Shown here in pieces: positions 10,270-21,830 of a DNA stretch of 64,000 nucleotides; position 1 is the stretch's first letter; each line of letters starts with the position of its first letter. The DNA is taken from positions 804,818-868,817 of the forward strand of contig ML976662.1 in the NCBI GenBank assembly GCA_010015655.1, given 5' to 3'. The notes below the pieces were generated by a model that did no database searches, was not told the origin of the DNA, and worked only from the letters and a program-made list of their open reading frames with translations. The DNA is from Bimuria novae-zelandiae CBS 107.79. Its lineage: Eukaryota > Ascomycota > Dothideomycetes > Pleosporales > Didymosphaeriaceae. The translations under genes were made by a program, and so were the position numbers.

Positions 10270-13200
10270 TCGGGCTAGGCGTTATTAGTAGTTTAGCTAG
10301 GGAGAGGGTTTAACAAGGCTAACTTTAGCCTATTTACGTAGAACCTTAGGTGCATGTTTAGCGGGACGTCTAGTTCTACTATATAGAAGTTTATTACTTT
10401 CTTTATAGTAAATTTTTCTTGCTTCTAGTCAAGCTTCTTATTTAGACGTTAGTTTTAGAGGTAGTCCTTATACTTTAGCTATACTTTATCTCCTTTCTTT
10501 AAGATTAGAGCGTTCTTACGTTGATAGTTTACTAGGCGCTCTTATTTTTATTAGGCTATTATTATTTTCGCCTAGGCAAAGTTAAAAACCTCCTTAAACT
10601 TCTTTATTATTACTTTCGCGGCCTTCTTTACGTTAGTTCTAAGCTCTAAGACTAATCTCCGTGCTCTAAAGTTCTTAACTAGTTTAACGTTTTAGCTATA
10701 GGATAGGAAAAATAAGCTAACTCTTATTAATATAGCTTCTTACCCTTTAATAGCTATTTAGGCTATAAGAAGCTACTTTATCTAATTATCCTATTACTAG
10801 TTATAGTACGCCCGGAGGTAGGATTTAAGGATAGAGTTTATTCGTTTTATCTACCTGTCTATCTCTAGGTACTTTGCTATAGATAGTCTTTAGTTAATAT
10901 CTACTTATTTATAGAGTGTAGTCTAAAATTCGCTCACGAATTGTCCCCCGCGGTCTAATGTAATAGAGGAGGGGAAGAAGTGGTCTACTACTTAGTGTTA
11001 AAGAAACGCTATCGTGACCATAGGTATATTAAAATTTAAGAGACTAATAAACTTAGGGTCCTTACTAAGTCTATTTATAATTACTATAATATTCGTGCAG
11101 CCATCGCTCTTAGGTAGAGTAATAATAAAGTCTATTTTAATATCCTTCTATCCTTGTTTAGGTAGTAATAAGGGCTTTAGCAGGCCCTGTTTTGCTTCTC
11201 TCTATAGTTTAGTTCTTTTATAAATATTATAGTTCTTAATGTACTGCCTTACTTAGTTAGACATCCATAAGAAGAAGTAGTCTTAAGTAAGAATCTTATA
11301 GGTATTTTCTTATCTTAAGTATTCTAAAGCTAGGGAACTATGCGCGACCGCTATTAGCTTTATCTATAAAGGTTCTAATTCTAGTACCTATTATCTTAAC
11401 CTGTAGAGTAGGTACCCTTAGTTATCTATACTATATTCTAAGATACTAATAGATAACTTCCACTTGGGTTTGAACTTCCTAAGCCTATTCTTAACATAGG
11501 CCTTTATCTTACTATACGCACTGTCTTTATCGCGTTCTACCTCTTACTATATAGTGTTAAAGTCTAGTTCGCGTCGCTTGGCAGGGCTATCGCCTCCTTA
11601 AAGGGTTAATATAGGTAGTTTAGGGCGTGTTAAGTAAGCGAGCACTAGGTTCTTATTTACTTTAGTATAGTTAGGTTCCTCTATAGTAATAAGTGTTTAG
11701 GGGATAAAAGACTTTAAGCTATTTCTCTTAGTAGTCTCCTAAAGAAGCGTAAAGTACTTTAACTTTAATCTATTATCTCTATTGTCCTTTAGCAGGTCTT
11801 AGTCCCTCTAGGAGAAGGTATCTACCCTAGAGTTTAATAACCCTAGTCTATATATAAATGTTATATTAATATAGCTAAGTGTGTCTACCTACTAAACGTG
11901 TCGTTCGTCAAACCTTTATTTAGTAGCGAAATACGTAAGGTTCTTATAATTAGTGTAGACCGTGAGGTACTTTACTACTTAATATATATAGTCTTATTTG
12001 TCTATATATTTAATAACTGCGAGCATCTCTTTATTATAGATAGTATAGTTATATTCTACTAGGCTATTCTTTGCTAAGAAGTAAGCCACCAGGTATAGAA
12101 TCCTATTATTATTATACTAGGAGAAGCATCTCCTAGTTAACTAGCCAAAGGCGTCTACTTCTAGTACTAATTCTTATTTAGGGTTAAAGTGGGCTAGCGC
12201 GGGGTCTATACAGAACGCTATCTTTAGGAAGTTAAATATATACTACTACTCTTATCCCTAGATAAATTCTACTCCTTTACTAGTAAGCTTTATAAGGGGG
12301 CTTACTATGCTAGAGAAGTCTTGTATAAATCTTTAATAAAAGTTTATAAAGCCTATAAAGCTCTAGACTCCCTTTACTAAAGTTAGTAGCTTTTATTCTT
12401 AAATTACTTAGACTTTATCTAGGTCTATGCTTACGCCCTTATTAACTTCTATAATAAATTTAAGGTACTTAGTCTTTTTAACGTAAAACTTAAATTTCTT
12501 AATATCTAAGTGCAGTCCTGCAGTCCTTAACTTTTAAATTATAGTACGTACTTTCTCTTCGTGGTCTTTTTGACTACTACTAAAGAAGATAAGAACGTTA
12601 TCTATATACGCTAAGTAGTAGTTATTAAGGTGTTCCCTTAGTACCTAGTTAATATACTACTAGAACGTACTTAGCGCGTTAGCTAGGCTAAAAGGAACTA
12701 CTAGCTACTTATAGAGACTAAATTAGGTTCTAAATGCCGTCTTTTATTCCTCGCCTTTTGCTATCTAAAGCTTATAGAAGGCTTAAATTACGTTAAGTTT
12801 ACTAAACTATTTAGCCTTCGCGAGGAGCTAAAGGGTCTTGCTAATTAATAGTAAAAGGTACTAGTCCTTCTTTAAGATAGCGTTTAGGGCTTAATAATTA
12901 ACGTAAAAGCGTAGTCCTCCGCTAGGTTTCTTAGTAAATAATACTAGGGCAGGAGCGCTAGACTTACTTACCTAAATAAAGTCTTTATTTAAGTATTTAG
13001 TAAGCTCTTTTTAAAGGACAAGTAACTCTTCGCGAGATATATTAAATAGAGGGCTATAGGGGATCTCTAGGGTCTCGCTATCTTTTTCCACGAGAGGGAT
13101 AAAAAGATCCACTCTAGGTCCACGGTGCGGGGGGAGCTTGTCAGCTTATTCCCTATAAAAAATACGCTATAAGTCCTTAAAAGCTTTAGGTAGTAACTTT

Positions 13201-15050
13201 TATAAGTTTACTTTTAGCTTGCGGGTTAACGCCTTCTATATATCCTTTATTAATATAGAAAACACCTTAGCCCTGTTCCCTAGGCGTTAATTACGCTAAT
13301 CTAGGGCTATAAAGGCTATAGCTAATACCTCTTAGAGCTTTATTAATAGTTTCTTACCTTCTTAGTTACGGATGCGGGTGCCTAAACTTTTAATCTAGAT
13401 TAATTTCTTCGCTAGGGCTAGTTTAACCCTATTCTTCTTTATCTAGGTTAGGTCGAGGATTAGGTCGTACGACCTGTTGTCAGGTAAGACGTATAGCTAT
13501 ATTAATTCTATATAGCTATTAATATCTACTTCTAATTAGACTACTTCGCGTACGAAGAGTCGCATGCCTCTAATACTAATAACCTCTTATAGATAGGGTA
13601 GGTTCTTGCGCTGTAGGTGGGCTTTTATTGTAAGTTTTTCTAATATAAATCTAAAGGTTAAATAACCTAAATTAATTATCGTTAATGTAAATATAATGTT
13701 ATTAATAAGCAAGTGTACTATTACTAGTATTAAGTCTAGCTATAGCTTTTAAAAGCTATTAAAACTTATCTTTTACCCTTTTCCTACTTCTGCCTCCTAG
13801 CGGCGACTATTACCAGAAGGACCTAGTTTTCTAAATTAGTAGAGGCTATATTAAACTTTTTATTAAAAGATCCCTTAGTAGTAGGTGCAACAGCGTAAAC
13901 TTGTGCTAGCTTTATTATAGGTAAAAGTTTACACTACTTTACGCGATGTCCCGTATCTCTATAATAAAAATAGGAACTATTCTTTTTACGGGTTTCTATT
14001 ACCTCGCGCGACACCTACGTGGCTTGTTTCTAAGTATTACTAGACCTATGTCCTATAGCTCTATCTATTGCTTAGTATCTTCTATCTTAGCTTCGTCGGC
14101 CAGACATCCTTCTAAGGTTAGCTTAGGTAGGTTCCTAATCTATTTCGTCTAGCGCCCTGTTCTTAGTAGAAAACTTTAGTAGCTATAATATATTTTAGAA
14201 AAGGTTTTCTTTAACCTTATTAACCCTCTTTTAGACCCCTTATAGGTCTTAATTATTATCTATATCTACTATAACTATTTAGTCCCGTAAGTCCTTGTGG
14301 AGGCTCTAAAGGTATAGGTTCTTTAAGATCTCCTAACTACGCTCCTTAGCTTCTATAGCATAGTTATTAAAGTTAAGGTTAAAGTTACAAAGCTTTTAGT
14401 TCCTTTATTATATTATAAGTAAGTGATTACGCGCGATTTCTTCTGCTAGGTAGTTATAAAAGTTATAGTTTAGTAGCTCCTAGAGGTTAGCTTTAGTGCA
14501 CCCTAGGTAGTAGTCTAGATATATAATTCCTACCGTCGCTACACGTCCTATTAATTAACTAATAATATATCTAGGTATATTTCTAAGGCAGTCCCTATCC
14601 TCTAAGAGCTTATATTATATTACTATCTTAAAGTAGTAGTAATCCTGTCGTTTACTATTAAAGTAGGCTAGGTTAAGAATCTTAGGGCGGCGGCTTCTCC
14701 CTTAGTTTAAGATAAGCTCTACTATTAATCTCTTTAGTAGCTTTATTTATTAGTCTACTTCTAATAGCTAATTTGTACCTCTTGTCTTTTAAGAGTATTA
14801 TTATATTATTAGGGGTTCTTAGCGCTCCCTTACTATTTCTTTAGTTAGTCCTCTTACTCCTTATAGTAGAGTCTAAAGGGTGTCCTAGAGGTTAATAAGT
14901 GCTTTAATCTTGCTTAGGAATTACTGTATTTTATTCTTATTAACTCTCGATGCCTAAAGTTTAGTTATAAACAAGGAGGCTATCCTTTTATTTCCTTAGC
15001 TATTACTTTTTTATAAGCTAATAGCTTGCTGCGCATAATTATTCGCGCTA
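10270..15050 (-). pseudogene. gag-pol remnant of the host Gypsy element
   Basis: Read on the minus strand. Near 13.9-13.96 kb there is a CCHC zinc-knuckle remnant (DTGHRVK followed by a RIP stop and CKLL) marking the gag C-terminus. Reverse transcriptase lies around 12.5-12.95 kb: a GEE...KTAFRT block, a VVPFSLANAL block (ancestrally PFGLANAP), and the catalytic box at 12597-12608, which reads YIDN instead of YIDD. Toward 10.3-10.5 kb an integrase C-terminal stretch is legible (KKGDKV, LKYKDYL, NKKLD, then LNMHLRFYVN). Many codons are TAG/TAA from RIP, so no product is possible. The exact limits of gag, protease and RNase H are inferred from order, not seen. Confidence 0.8.
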
Positions 15051-15315
15051 AGACGTAGATCTTTAGTAAAACGTCCTATTCTTATTTTTATAACTTCTTT
15101 ATTTAGTAAAGATAGTCTTGCTAGCGTTAAGTGTCTGTTAGGACTCCTTTTTAATTACTTACTAGGGAGGGTTCTATCTCCTCGCAGGTCTAGGCGTCGC
15201 CTTTATAGTGTTTATTTACGTAAGTTCTTTAACTTCGTGTGCTGCTTCGTAGCTTTAGTTTATAGTTATATTAAAATCTACTTATCCCGCGACGGGTAAA
15301 AGTAATTAAATTTAA

Positions 15316-15476
15316 TATAAAGGGCTAGGTGCTTAAGGAGCTAAAAGTGCTAGAAGGATACTTATAAATTTAATAAAAAGTCTAAAGTTAAGCTTTAGGC
15401 GTCAAACTTATATATCTGGGGTTTGCATAACCGAGGGTCAAGGATCCGAGGCAAAAACTGGGCGTAGCCCATTACA
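15316..15476 (-). repeat. 5' LTR of the host Gypsy element (161 bp)
   Basis: Partner of 822-982. The terminal TG has become TA by transition, while the other end keeps ATTACA. It is followed by the TSD TATAA (15477-15481). Here the right half is the less mutated one, the mirror image of the left LTR. Confidence 0.93.
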
Positions 15477-15481
15477 TATAA

Positions 15482-16675
15482 AGCCTTAAGCTTTTTACTA
15501 ATAATTAAATTAACGCTTAGGTTTCGTGTAATAAAGCCCTATATTTATTACTTACTAAGAGGCTAAATATTACTATTAAAGTATAAAATTTAAATTATTA
15601 TTTCTTAAGTTCGCGCGTGCGAAAGGGGATATCTTTTTATATTTTAATTAATAATCTAGTTAGCAAAGAAATCCTCTTAATTGAGTAATAATTACTATAA
15701 ATACTAGTAAGTAGCGTAGTATAGCGCGTCTATTAACGCGTGTAAATAGCGTAGATTACGCGATATTATAGGCTTATATAGCTACGCGCTAACTAGAAAA
15801 AAAATTAAAATTAAAATTTATAAAAGTAGCTTATATAGCTACTTTAAAATTACCTATATTAATTAAGCGTTATTAATAGAAAAGGTAGAGCTTATTTTTA
15901 ATTAGTTAGACACGACGCTAGCTACTTAGGTATTAGCACCTAGCTAAGTAAAATAAATAGATTTATATTAAAAAGAATAGAAGACCTTTCTTCCTTATCT
16001 AACGTCTTATATCTACACGTAGATACTATTTTAAAGTAATACTTTAACCTTGTTCTTCTATATTTGTTTACTAATATCCTCTTTAATTTATTATCAATAC
16101 TAATTAGGAAGCCTTTCCTATCTATATTATAAATATAATTAAAACCTATCTAATATTAATTAAATTTACTATATAGAAGGTAGAGATTAAGGAAATGTTT
16201 ATCTACTAGATTAGCTTTATAGTAATTACTGTCTATACTAACTATTTATTACAAAATATAATAAATACTATTCTAATTAATAAAATAAGTAGTCTAGCTC
16301 TTACTAATTAGTTTCTTTACTATTATAGTGACAAAGTTCTGTATTTCTCTCTAGTAAAAGATACATATCTCTTTATAAGTCTTTTAATATATTATATAAG
16401 CTCCTCCTTTTACTACATAATAAGTTTCTATTAGTTAATATTTTTAACCTATTAAGGGCGCGTTAATCCCTAATACTTTCGGGCCAGCGTAGAGCAATTA
16501 ACACTATATTTAGTAGTAATTTCTATATATAAAAATTTGTCTTTTAGCCCTAGCGACTTAATATTATTAATTATAGCTTAAATTAAATCTATATTAGTAG
16601 AGCTATCGCGTGTAGAAGCTTAGGGTGTTTTGGTGTGTGCGTGCATTACGTGACTCCGGGCGTTACGCGCACGGA
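15482..16675. mobile_element. Unclassified AT-rich transposon remnant (copy 1)
   Basis: RIP-degraded sequence. Its right part, about 16185-16675, is clearly related to 52382-52693 plus 58485-58652: shared words include TTTAATATATTATATAAGCTC, and the shared end is AGGGTGTTTTGGTGT followed by GCGCACGGACACG. The interval 15870-16020 contains a degraded piece of the LTR family seen at 50090-50378 (AACGTCTT-TA-TCTACACGTAGATAC). No transposase domain could be read, so the class is unknown. The repeat ends where GC content jumps, near 16.62-16.68 kb. Confidence 0.55.
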
Positions 16676-16984
16676 CACGTTAAAGCTCGTGGCCGGGTGG
16701 AGTAATTTTAGCACAGTGACGCCCCTTTTATGCGTCGGTAGACGTGGCTGTATCCGGCGCAGCTTTTTGTGCCAGCCTTCACGCGTCAGAGTTGTTGTTG
16801 TGGATTGTTGGGTGCGTCGGGCGGCCTGAACCAATCAGCAAGTGCTTTCTGCGCGCGCGCTGTCTGTGGTTCCTTCCAAGTTATTAGATTATACTGCTAA
16901 CATGGCGCGGACGCATGTTATAGCCTGGAGAAGGCTCAGCTACGACGAGATTGCCGGAAAGGGACATACCGATATACGGAACGT
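16676..16984. other. Spacer between the repeat edge and the P450 pseudogene
   Basis: Normal-GC sequence. Short frames on both strands overlap each other (16635-16829 and 16646-16834) and have no coding character. I see no gene here. Confidence 0.5.
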
Positions 16985-19063
16985 ATGTTGTGGAATGTCG
17001 CTTGGTTGCACGCACGCAAGCTGTGTGAGGTCATTCGAGAATTTATGTTCCGCATGCTTATTTATCCGTTATTCGTACGCTCTGTCCAGAGTAGTGGGAC
17101 TTTTAGCGGCCTAGCAAACACTGGAGAACCTGAAAATATTTCCTTGGTATTGGACCGCCAAGAACCGCGCCTCCAAGCTGACTTCCTCACCTCATGCACC
17201 GGGGCGATTCAGCAGACATCCGAACATTTGCTGAACGATCAGAAATCAGTGATACCAAACGATAACTTCCACTGGCACCGCAATCATTGGCGTAATACTT
17301 GCAACTTTCCTATTTTCATTCTGGAATATTTGGCGCGTATTACAGACATGGCAATTTCTTTTGAAAGGTCGAACAATGATGTTGAAGCATGCACGGCAGG
17401 TGAGTACATTAGTCTAAAGCTATTACAGCCGTAAAATTGACAATCAGACCCAGGATCCTCATAAAGCATATTCTTTGCCTATCCCAGGCAATCGACATCA
17501 CGTCGTGTCCTCGAAAGAACATTGGCACGACATCAACAATGCTCATACCAGTCAACTCTCTCCGAATGCGGCGTCTAGAGAGGTACGTGAGGTTCTAATG
17601 TGCTCCTATGCAATCTTATTGAATGTATAGATGTTCCAACCAAAATACACGTTCGATTTTGATTGGGCTGCACCCCGAGAGCATGTCAGTCTAGCGACCG
17701 TCCGATCGATCCGGAACATGACACAGCAGCTGCCATCTTTTCAAGGAAGGTTCCTCGAGATTTTAGATCAAGAATTCCAAAAGGTTGTGGAATCCAATCC
17801 ACAGGAAGACGGTAGGGAACTTCTCCTCCTTTGCGTGATGTGCTCTCACATTTCGACTTAGGTTGGACACGAGTCGCATTATGGCCAACTGTACAACGCT
17901 CAGTTTCAAGGATCAACACGCTTTTACTCCTCGGCGAGTACACTGGTTTGTCGATGGTTGCATCACATTCAGGAAGCTGCTTACACCAGAAAAGCACATA
18001 ACGAGTTTATGACATGCGGGTTGAATTTCGTGAACCAGACGGCTCTCATCCTTGAGTCTGTTCGCCTGGTTCCATCCTTCTTAGCCCCATAAGTCGCATC
18101 AACAATTTCAGGTCCTACAAAGCATTGACAAGTCAGCAGACTTGTGACGAAGTTGATCAAAGGAGCAGATTATGATCGAAAATACGTCTTCAGGACACTG
18201 AGGGCCCTCATAGCCGAGCGAGAGGCTTACAACAAGACCACACCAGAGCCAACACGAGTGAAACCGGTAATTCATCAACTGCGAGTGCGAAGGAGGTTTA
18301 CTAACATACCAAGGCAACCTTTCTAGAAGGAGTAATCGATTACTCGCAGGATAACCGAAGTACACAGCAACATGTCGACTCGATCAATTCTACCTGGGTC
18401 ATTTCCACTCTTGCCATACCAGTTTTTACCTGTCAGCTTTTACAAGATCTATATACTCAGCCTAAGCATTTCTCAGTGCTTCAGAAAGAATGCGACGCGG
18501 TTCCTCTCCATGAGCCCTCACGCTCACATGAGATCTCCGACTATTTGGAAAAGTTGCCGCTACTCGAAGCCTTCGCCATGGAGTCATGGCGCACCAATTG
18601 CTTCCAGGCCAACACTGCCCATCGCATGGCCATGAAGCCGTTCCAGTTCTCAGACGGATACAAGGTTCCGGCGGGAGAAATAATTGAGTTCCATCAGTAC
18701 GGACTGATGAATGACGATGCGTTCTATCCCCAGCATGAGAAGTTCGATCCTTCGCGGTTTCTTGGCAAGAATCGATCTCTTGTTGACACCGGGATCGAGT
18801 GGCCTTTTTGGGGCGTCCCAAGATACATTTGGTAAGTCGAAATTAACAGTCATCATAACAATATGAGTGGGGGATGCTAATGACCCATACCTAGTCCTGG
18901 TCGTTGGCATGTCGCCAATGTTGAGAAGCTGGTAGCTGTGTATTTGAAGCAGAACTTCGAGGGCAAGTTCGAAAGCACAGAGGGCTTGAACTTTGACTGG
19001 CGCGACTCGCTGGTGCCGAACCCAAAGATGGTGCTCCTAATGAAGCCCCGATCGAAGGGCTAA
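16985..19063 (+). pseudogene. Cytochrome P450 monooxygenase, frameshifted pseudogene
   Basis: Recognisable P450 parts run in order: a C-helix region (SSKEHWHDI, 17.49-17.58 kb), MFQPKYTFDFDW (17631), WTRVALWPTVQR, MTCGLNFVNQTALI (about 18.01 kb), LIAEREAYNKTTPEPT (about 18.2 kb), the ExxR motif in EAFAMESWR (about 18.57 kb), a PERF-like FDPSRFLG, and the heme loop. Splicing at 18832-18894 joins TTTG to TCCT and gives WGVPRYICPGR, so the heme cysteine codon is split by a phase-2 intron. Other plausible introns are 17400-17487, 17583-17630 and about 17813-17862. Between 17.94 and 18.37 kb the homologous blocks fall in different frames with stops (after LAP near 18090, and a one-base shift near 17945), not repairable by normal introns. 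Base composition is normal and I see no RIP. The N-terminal anchor and start are not convincing. Stop at 19061-19063. Confidence 0.8.
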
Positions 19064-19492
19064 CGTGCTATGCAGCTCAGGGCTGTGAACGTGTAAGCGC
19101 GAGTACAGCGCTGACGCTGGCTTGGATCATTATTCGTTAGAGTACGAATAGGCTAATGTAGGCGCTTGTCTAAACCTTTATGCCATGTAAAGCTATGTAA
19201 ACGCGAAGAGAGCCGGCTTTTTTCAAAGGAAGGCCCAATTCTACAGTTTACTACCGCCGTCTAACAAAAGGATAGGCCATAACGTGGGTCCTTAGCCCAA
19301 GTTTCTGTAAACCATGCACGTGCTCGAAACATGGGACGTCAATATCCTAAAAAATCGAAGCCAGTCCTTCTAATCCTTGTCTATCCTATCAAATCATCAA
19401 AGTGTGTCAGCTTCCGTCTGAAAGGCTTATCGACATGATGCTAAATCACTTTAAGTTCTAAATTTGCGCAGATGGGCGCTGGGCCTCCAGTA
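19064..19492. other. Intergenic, convergent 3' ends
   Basis: Downstream of the P450 remnant and downstream of the minus-strand gene ending at 19493. No coding signal and no repeat recognised. Confidence 0.5.
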
Positions 19493-20236
19493 TCACTTCG
19501 AAATGATAGAGAACTCCGAGTGGCGGCGGCCTCGATAGATTGGACCAATGTCAGCGCCGCCGCCCAGTTCGCTGCCTTGAGGCGACGCATATTGGTCATT
19601 GCGCGCCTGTCTAATGTTAGCAAGCGTATCGTGTCGTGACATGTTAGCCGTCCGGGTGGTGATTCGTACCGTCACCTGCTCGCTGAATCCTATCTTAAGT
19701 TCACCCAAGGTGAAGCACTCAGCGTAGGGCGGATCTTCGACGCTCCTGAACGGCCCTTCGTCACGCCTCCGGAAGTACGGAACACATGACTGCGCCCACA
19801 AAGGGTCGTCCTCCACGCTCCACGTGCGTTCGGTCAAGGGCTTGTCCTCCGAGACAAATGATGCGACATCCTCTGGCACGGTATGGATTGTGATCTGGAC
19901 AGCGCGTATCTCGTACTCGCCCAGTGGTCGCTCTTGCCCGTTGTGGTCGATCTGAGTGATGAGACCTCGTCGCTTGAGGCCGACCTCCTTGCAGAACTGA
20001 ACAAATGAAGTTAGCAGATATTATTCTAAGCACCAAAAACTACTATACAGAGCTACGTAAACCTAAGAACTGTCTACTCACCCTACCAATAATACCCGCC
20101 GATTGGAGTTGCTTCAGACCAGACTCGAGGGCGGATAGCGCGACAGTTTGCGCAGTGAAGAATAAAGAGTAGATTCCTAGGTTGACAGTACGAAGTTCGG
20201 CGGGTGCATTGATTTCGGCAGACTTGTGAACAATCA
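19493..20236 (-). pseudogene. Hypothetical protein, 5'-truncated at a fold-back repeat
   Basis: Two minus-strand exons fit together. Exon 1 (about 20236-20082) encodes AEINAPAELRTVNLGIYSLF onward; an 85 nt intron (20081-19997) starts GTGAGT and ends TTCAG; exon 2 (19996-19493) continues in frame as FCKEVGLKRRGLITQIDHN for 167 codons to a stop. The product is hydrophilic with no domain I recognise. Exon 1 has no ATG in frame: a TAG lies upstream and the frame runs straight into the inverted repeat at 20219-20346. Either the first exon was removed or displaced by that repeat, or an upstream exon is unrecognised. I favour truncation. Codon use is ordinary, so decay, if any, is recent. Confidence 0.5.
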
Positions 20237-20346
20237 AGCCAATCAAGCCGGTCTAGCCTAATATGGTAATTCACTAGCTCGTGTAGGTTAAGATGTTACC
20301 AAATTTGGCTAGATCGGCTTGATTGGCTTGATTGTTGACAAGTCTG
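20219..20346. repeat. Fold-back inverted repeat (40 bp arms), MITE-like
   Basis: The arms 20219-20258 and 20307-20346 are reverse complements with 2 mismatches in 40 (core GGCTTGATTGGCTTGATTGTT). A 48 bp loop contains further weak pairing (TATGGTAAT against GTTACCAAA). Each arm carries an internal GGCTTGATT tandem. It sits exactly at the 5' edge of the truncated minus-strand gene. No target-site duplication is clear. Confidence 0.75.
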
Positions 20347-21295
20347 GATTTCGGGACCTAGAGGTAGTGCGAAATGGTGAAAGACGCACAAAACTGTATT
20401 GGTAGAGATTGAAATGGCTCTTTTGTAGATGACATTTCGGGCTAGATGCCTTGGAGATTGAAAGCGTATGTATAGTACAACCGGCTATCGTGAAGAGCCA
20501 GCGATCGTGACTGGGCGGACGGCGACGAAATGTGTGAGAAAGGTACGGCAAGAGAGTCTATCTATGTAACGACAATGTCGATTTGGACAATCGGGGTGAC
20601 GCAGATTTGTTTGACATTTTGAAAACACTCGGATCAACCCACGCTTTACACAGACCAAGCTATCCTTCATGAAGAAAATGCCTAGTTATGTTCACAGATC
20701 CGTGGTCTGAAGTGAAAGAATGAATATACCTAGGTATTTTACATCAATACCTGTGCGGCAAACAGAGCATGAAGATAATTAGCAGCTGTCGCAAGCCTTT
20801 CTCTTCTCAACAACTGTCATCGCGTGATATCTAAATAGATTCTTACTGTAGGGAACCTGAACCTTATTTTCGTGGGAAGTATACCATGCATAAACCAACA
20901 GGCCGGTGCCGAACATATAATTGCGCGCACGAATGATTTGTAATAGTCTGCGAGGATGATGTGCGATCCTAAAGAGCGTGATACATAAGAAAGACAAAAC
21001 CTCTAGCGAAACGTCAAAATAAAAACCATAGGAAAAGAAAATGAAGGAACGGGCCAAACTACCGCTCGAGCGTGTCGGACCAAATTGCAGACCAACATTT
21101 CGTCTCAAAACGAAGACATCTAAGAGAGAAGACATTCTTTGCCCCACGAGAGCATCTTCCAGTTGATGCTCGCCAGGGATGAGCCAATGCGTTGTCGATT
21201 TGGCGTATCACCAGGCTCTCTGCCGGCATGTCAGCAGCTGTAGGTTGGGTTTCCGATGACAGGCATACCTTGATGTTGCGTTGATCCAAGCGTGT
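20347..21295. other. Intergenic region without a supported gene
   Basis: Several frames of 60-122 codons overlap on both strands (for example 20779-21147 minus) but have no recognisable composition or motif. I see nothing certain here. Confidence 0.4.
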
Positions 21296-21640
21296 TCAGT
21301 TGGGACAATCAATGCCTCTATATTGGTTCTTGGTAGCCTCCCACCAGGCCGACTCGACCATACCTCCATTGCAACTGATTCCATTTCTGAATTGCCACAC
21401 CAGATTGCCGTTAGAACCTCCGCAAGAAGCCTCGCTGACGCCGATGCAATCCGCGAATCTTCTGAGATTGCTCCAAAGGCTGCCGCATACAGCGGGGATA
21501 TCATTGACACCCGAAGCTGTAACTTCGTACTTGGAGACAAAGTAGGTAGGGCCCGGCATGGAGAATTTGCAGGACGCAGCATCAGTGATACCGGCTACCA
21601 TCAAAGCACCGAGGGCAGTAGTGAGCGTTGCGAAGCGCAT
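21296..21640 (-). CDS. Small secreted cysteine-rich protein (effector candidate)
   Basis: A single-exon frame of 114 residues. The first about 21 residues (MRFATLTTALGALMVAGITD then A) form a clear signal peptide with a hydrophobic core and an Ala-Ala/Ser cleavage context, so the product should leave the cell. The mature part is about 93 residues with six cysteines (positions 24, 52, 65, 73, 90, 112), an even number fitting three disulfides, and it is Gly/Ser/Trp-rich near SCGGSNGNLVWQF and ESAWW. I recognise no named family; size, secretion and cysteine content match the broad group of fungal small secreted proteins, some of which act on plant hosts, but that role is inference. A TATA-like box lies about 130 bp upstream at 21771-21778. 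The gene is isolated between non-coding spacers, in a neighbourhood with decayed genes. Confidence 0.78.
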   Translation of the reverse strand: MRFATLTTALGALMVAGITDAASCKFSMPGPTYFVSKYEVTASGVNDIPAVCGSLWSNLRRFADCIGVSEASCGGSNGNLVWQFRNGISCNGGMVESAWWEATKNQYRGIDCPN

Positions 21641-21770
21641 GTTGAAAGTGACTGATTTGGAAATGTTTCGACGGAATGTTTCTTGGTGAAGTCCTGCGTG
21701 AGGGGAGGAGATGAAGGAATGAGCTGGAGTAGTGAACTGAGAGAGAAAGAAAGAGGGCCCCTACACTCCT

Positions 21771-21778
21771 ATATATAA
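21771..21778 (-). promoter_or_regulatory. TATA-like element upstream of the secreted protein gene
   Basis: ATATATAA-type octamer about 130 bp upstream of the ATG at 21640. It is followed on the coding strand by a pyrimidine-rich leader (the complement of the GAGAGAGAAAG run at 21739-21755), common before fungal start codons. Confidence 0.4.
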
Positions 21779-21830
21779 TATTGAGGCATAGAAGCCATCT
21801 CAAGTATCGTATAAAATACGTAACTATCAA

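Larger units (their letters stand above)
822..15476 (-). mobile_element. Ty3/Gypsy LTR retrotransposon, RIP-mutated, host of a nested element
   Basis: The element is bounded by 161 bp direct LTRs (822-982 and 15316-15476) and flanked by an exact 5 bp target-site duplication, TATAA (817-821 and 15477-15481). A pyrimidine run directly right of the left LTR (983-999) is the complement of a polypurine tract, so the element reads on the minus strand with its 5' LTR on the right. Minus-strand remnants appear in the order gag zinc knuckle (about 13.95 kb), reverse transcriptase (about 12.5-12.95 kb) and integrase C-terminus (about 10.3-10.5 kb), as in Ty3/Gypsy pol. The element is split at 2994/10157 by a second retrotransposon; without it the element is about 7.5 kb. 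All frames are riddled with RIP-type stops, so it is dead. A long plus-strand frame lies between pol and the 3' LTR. Confidence 0.93.

Noticed and set aside
16646..16834. Overlapping frames on both strands at the repeat edge
   Set aside because: Mutually complementary open frames of about 60 codons in GC-rich DNA, no motif.
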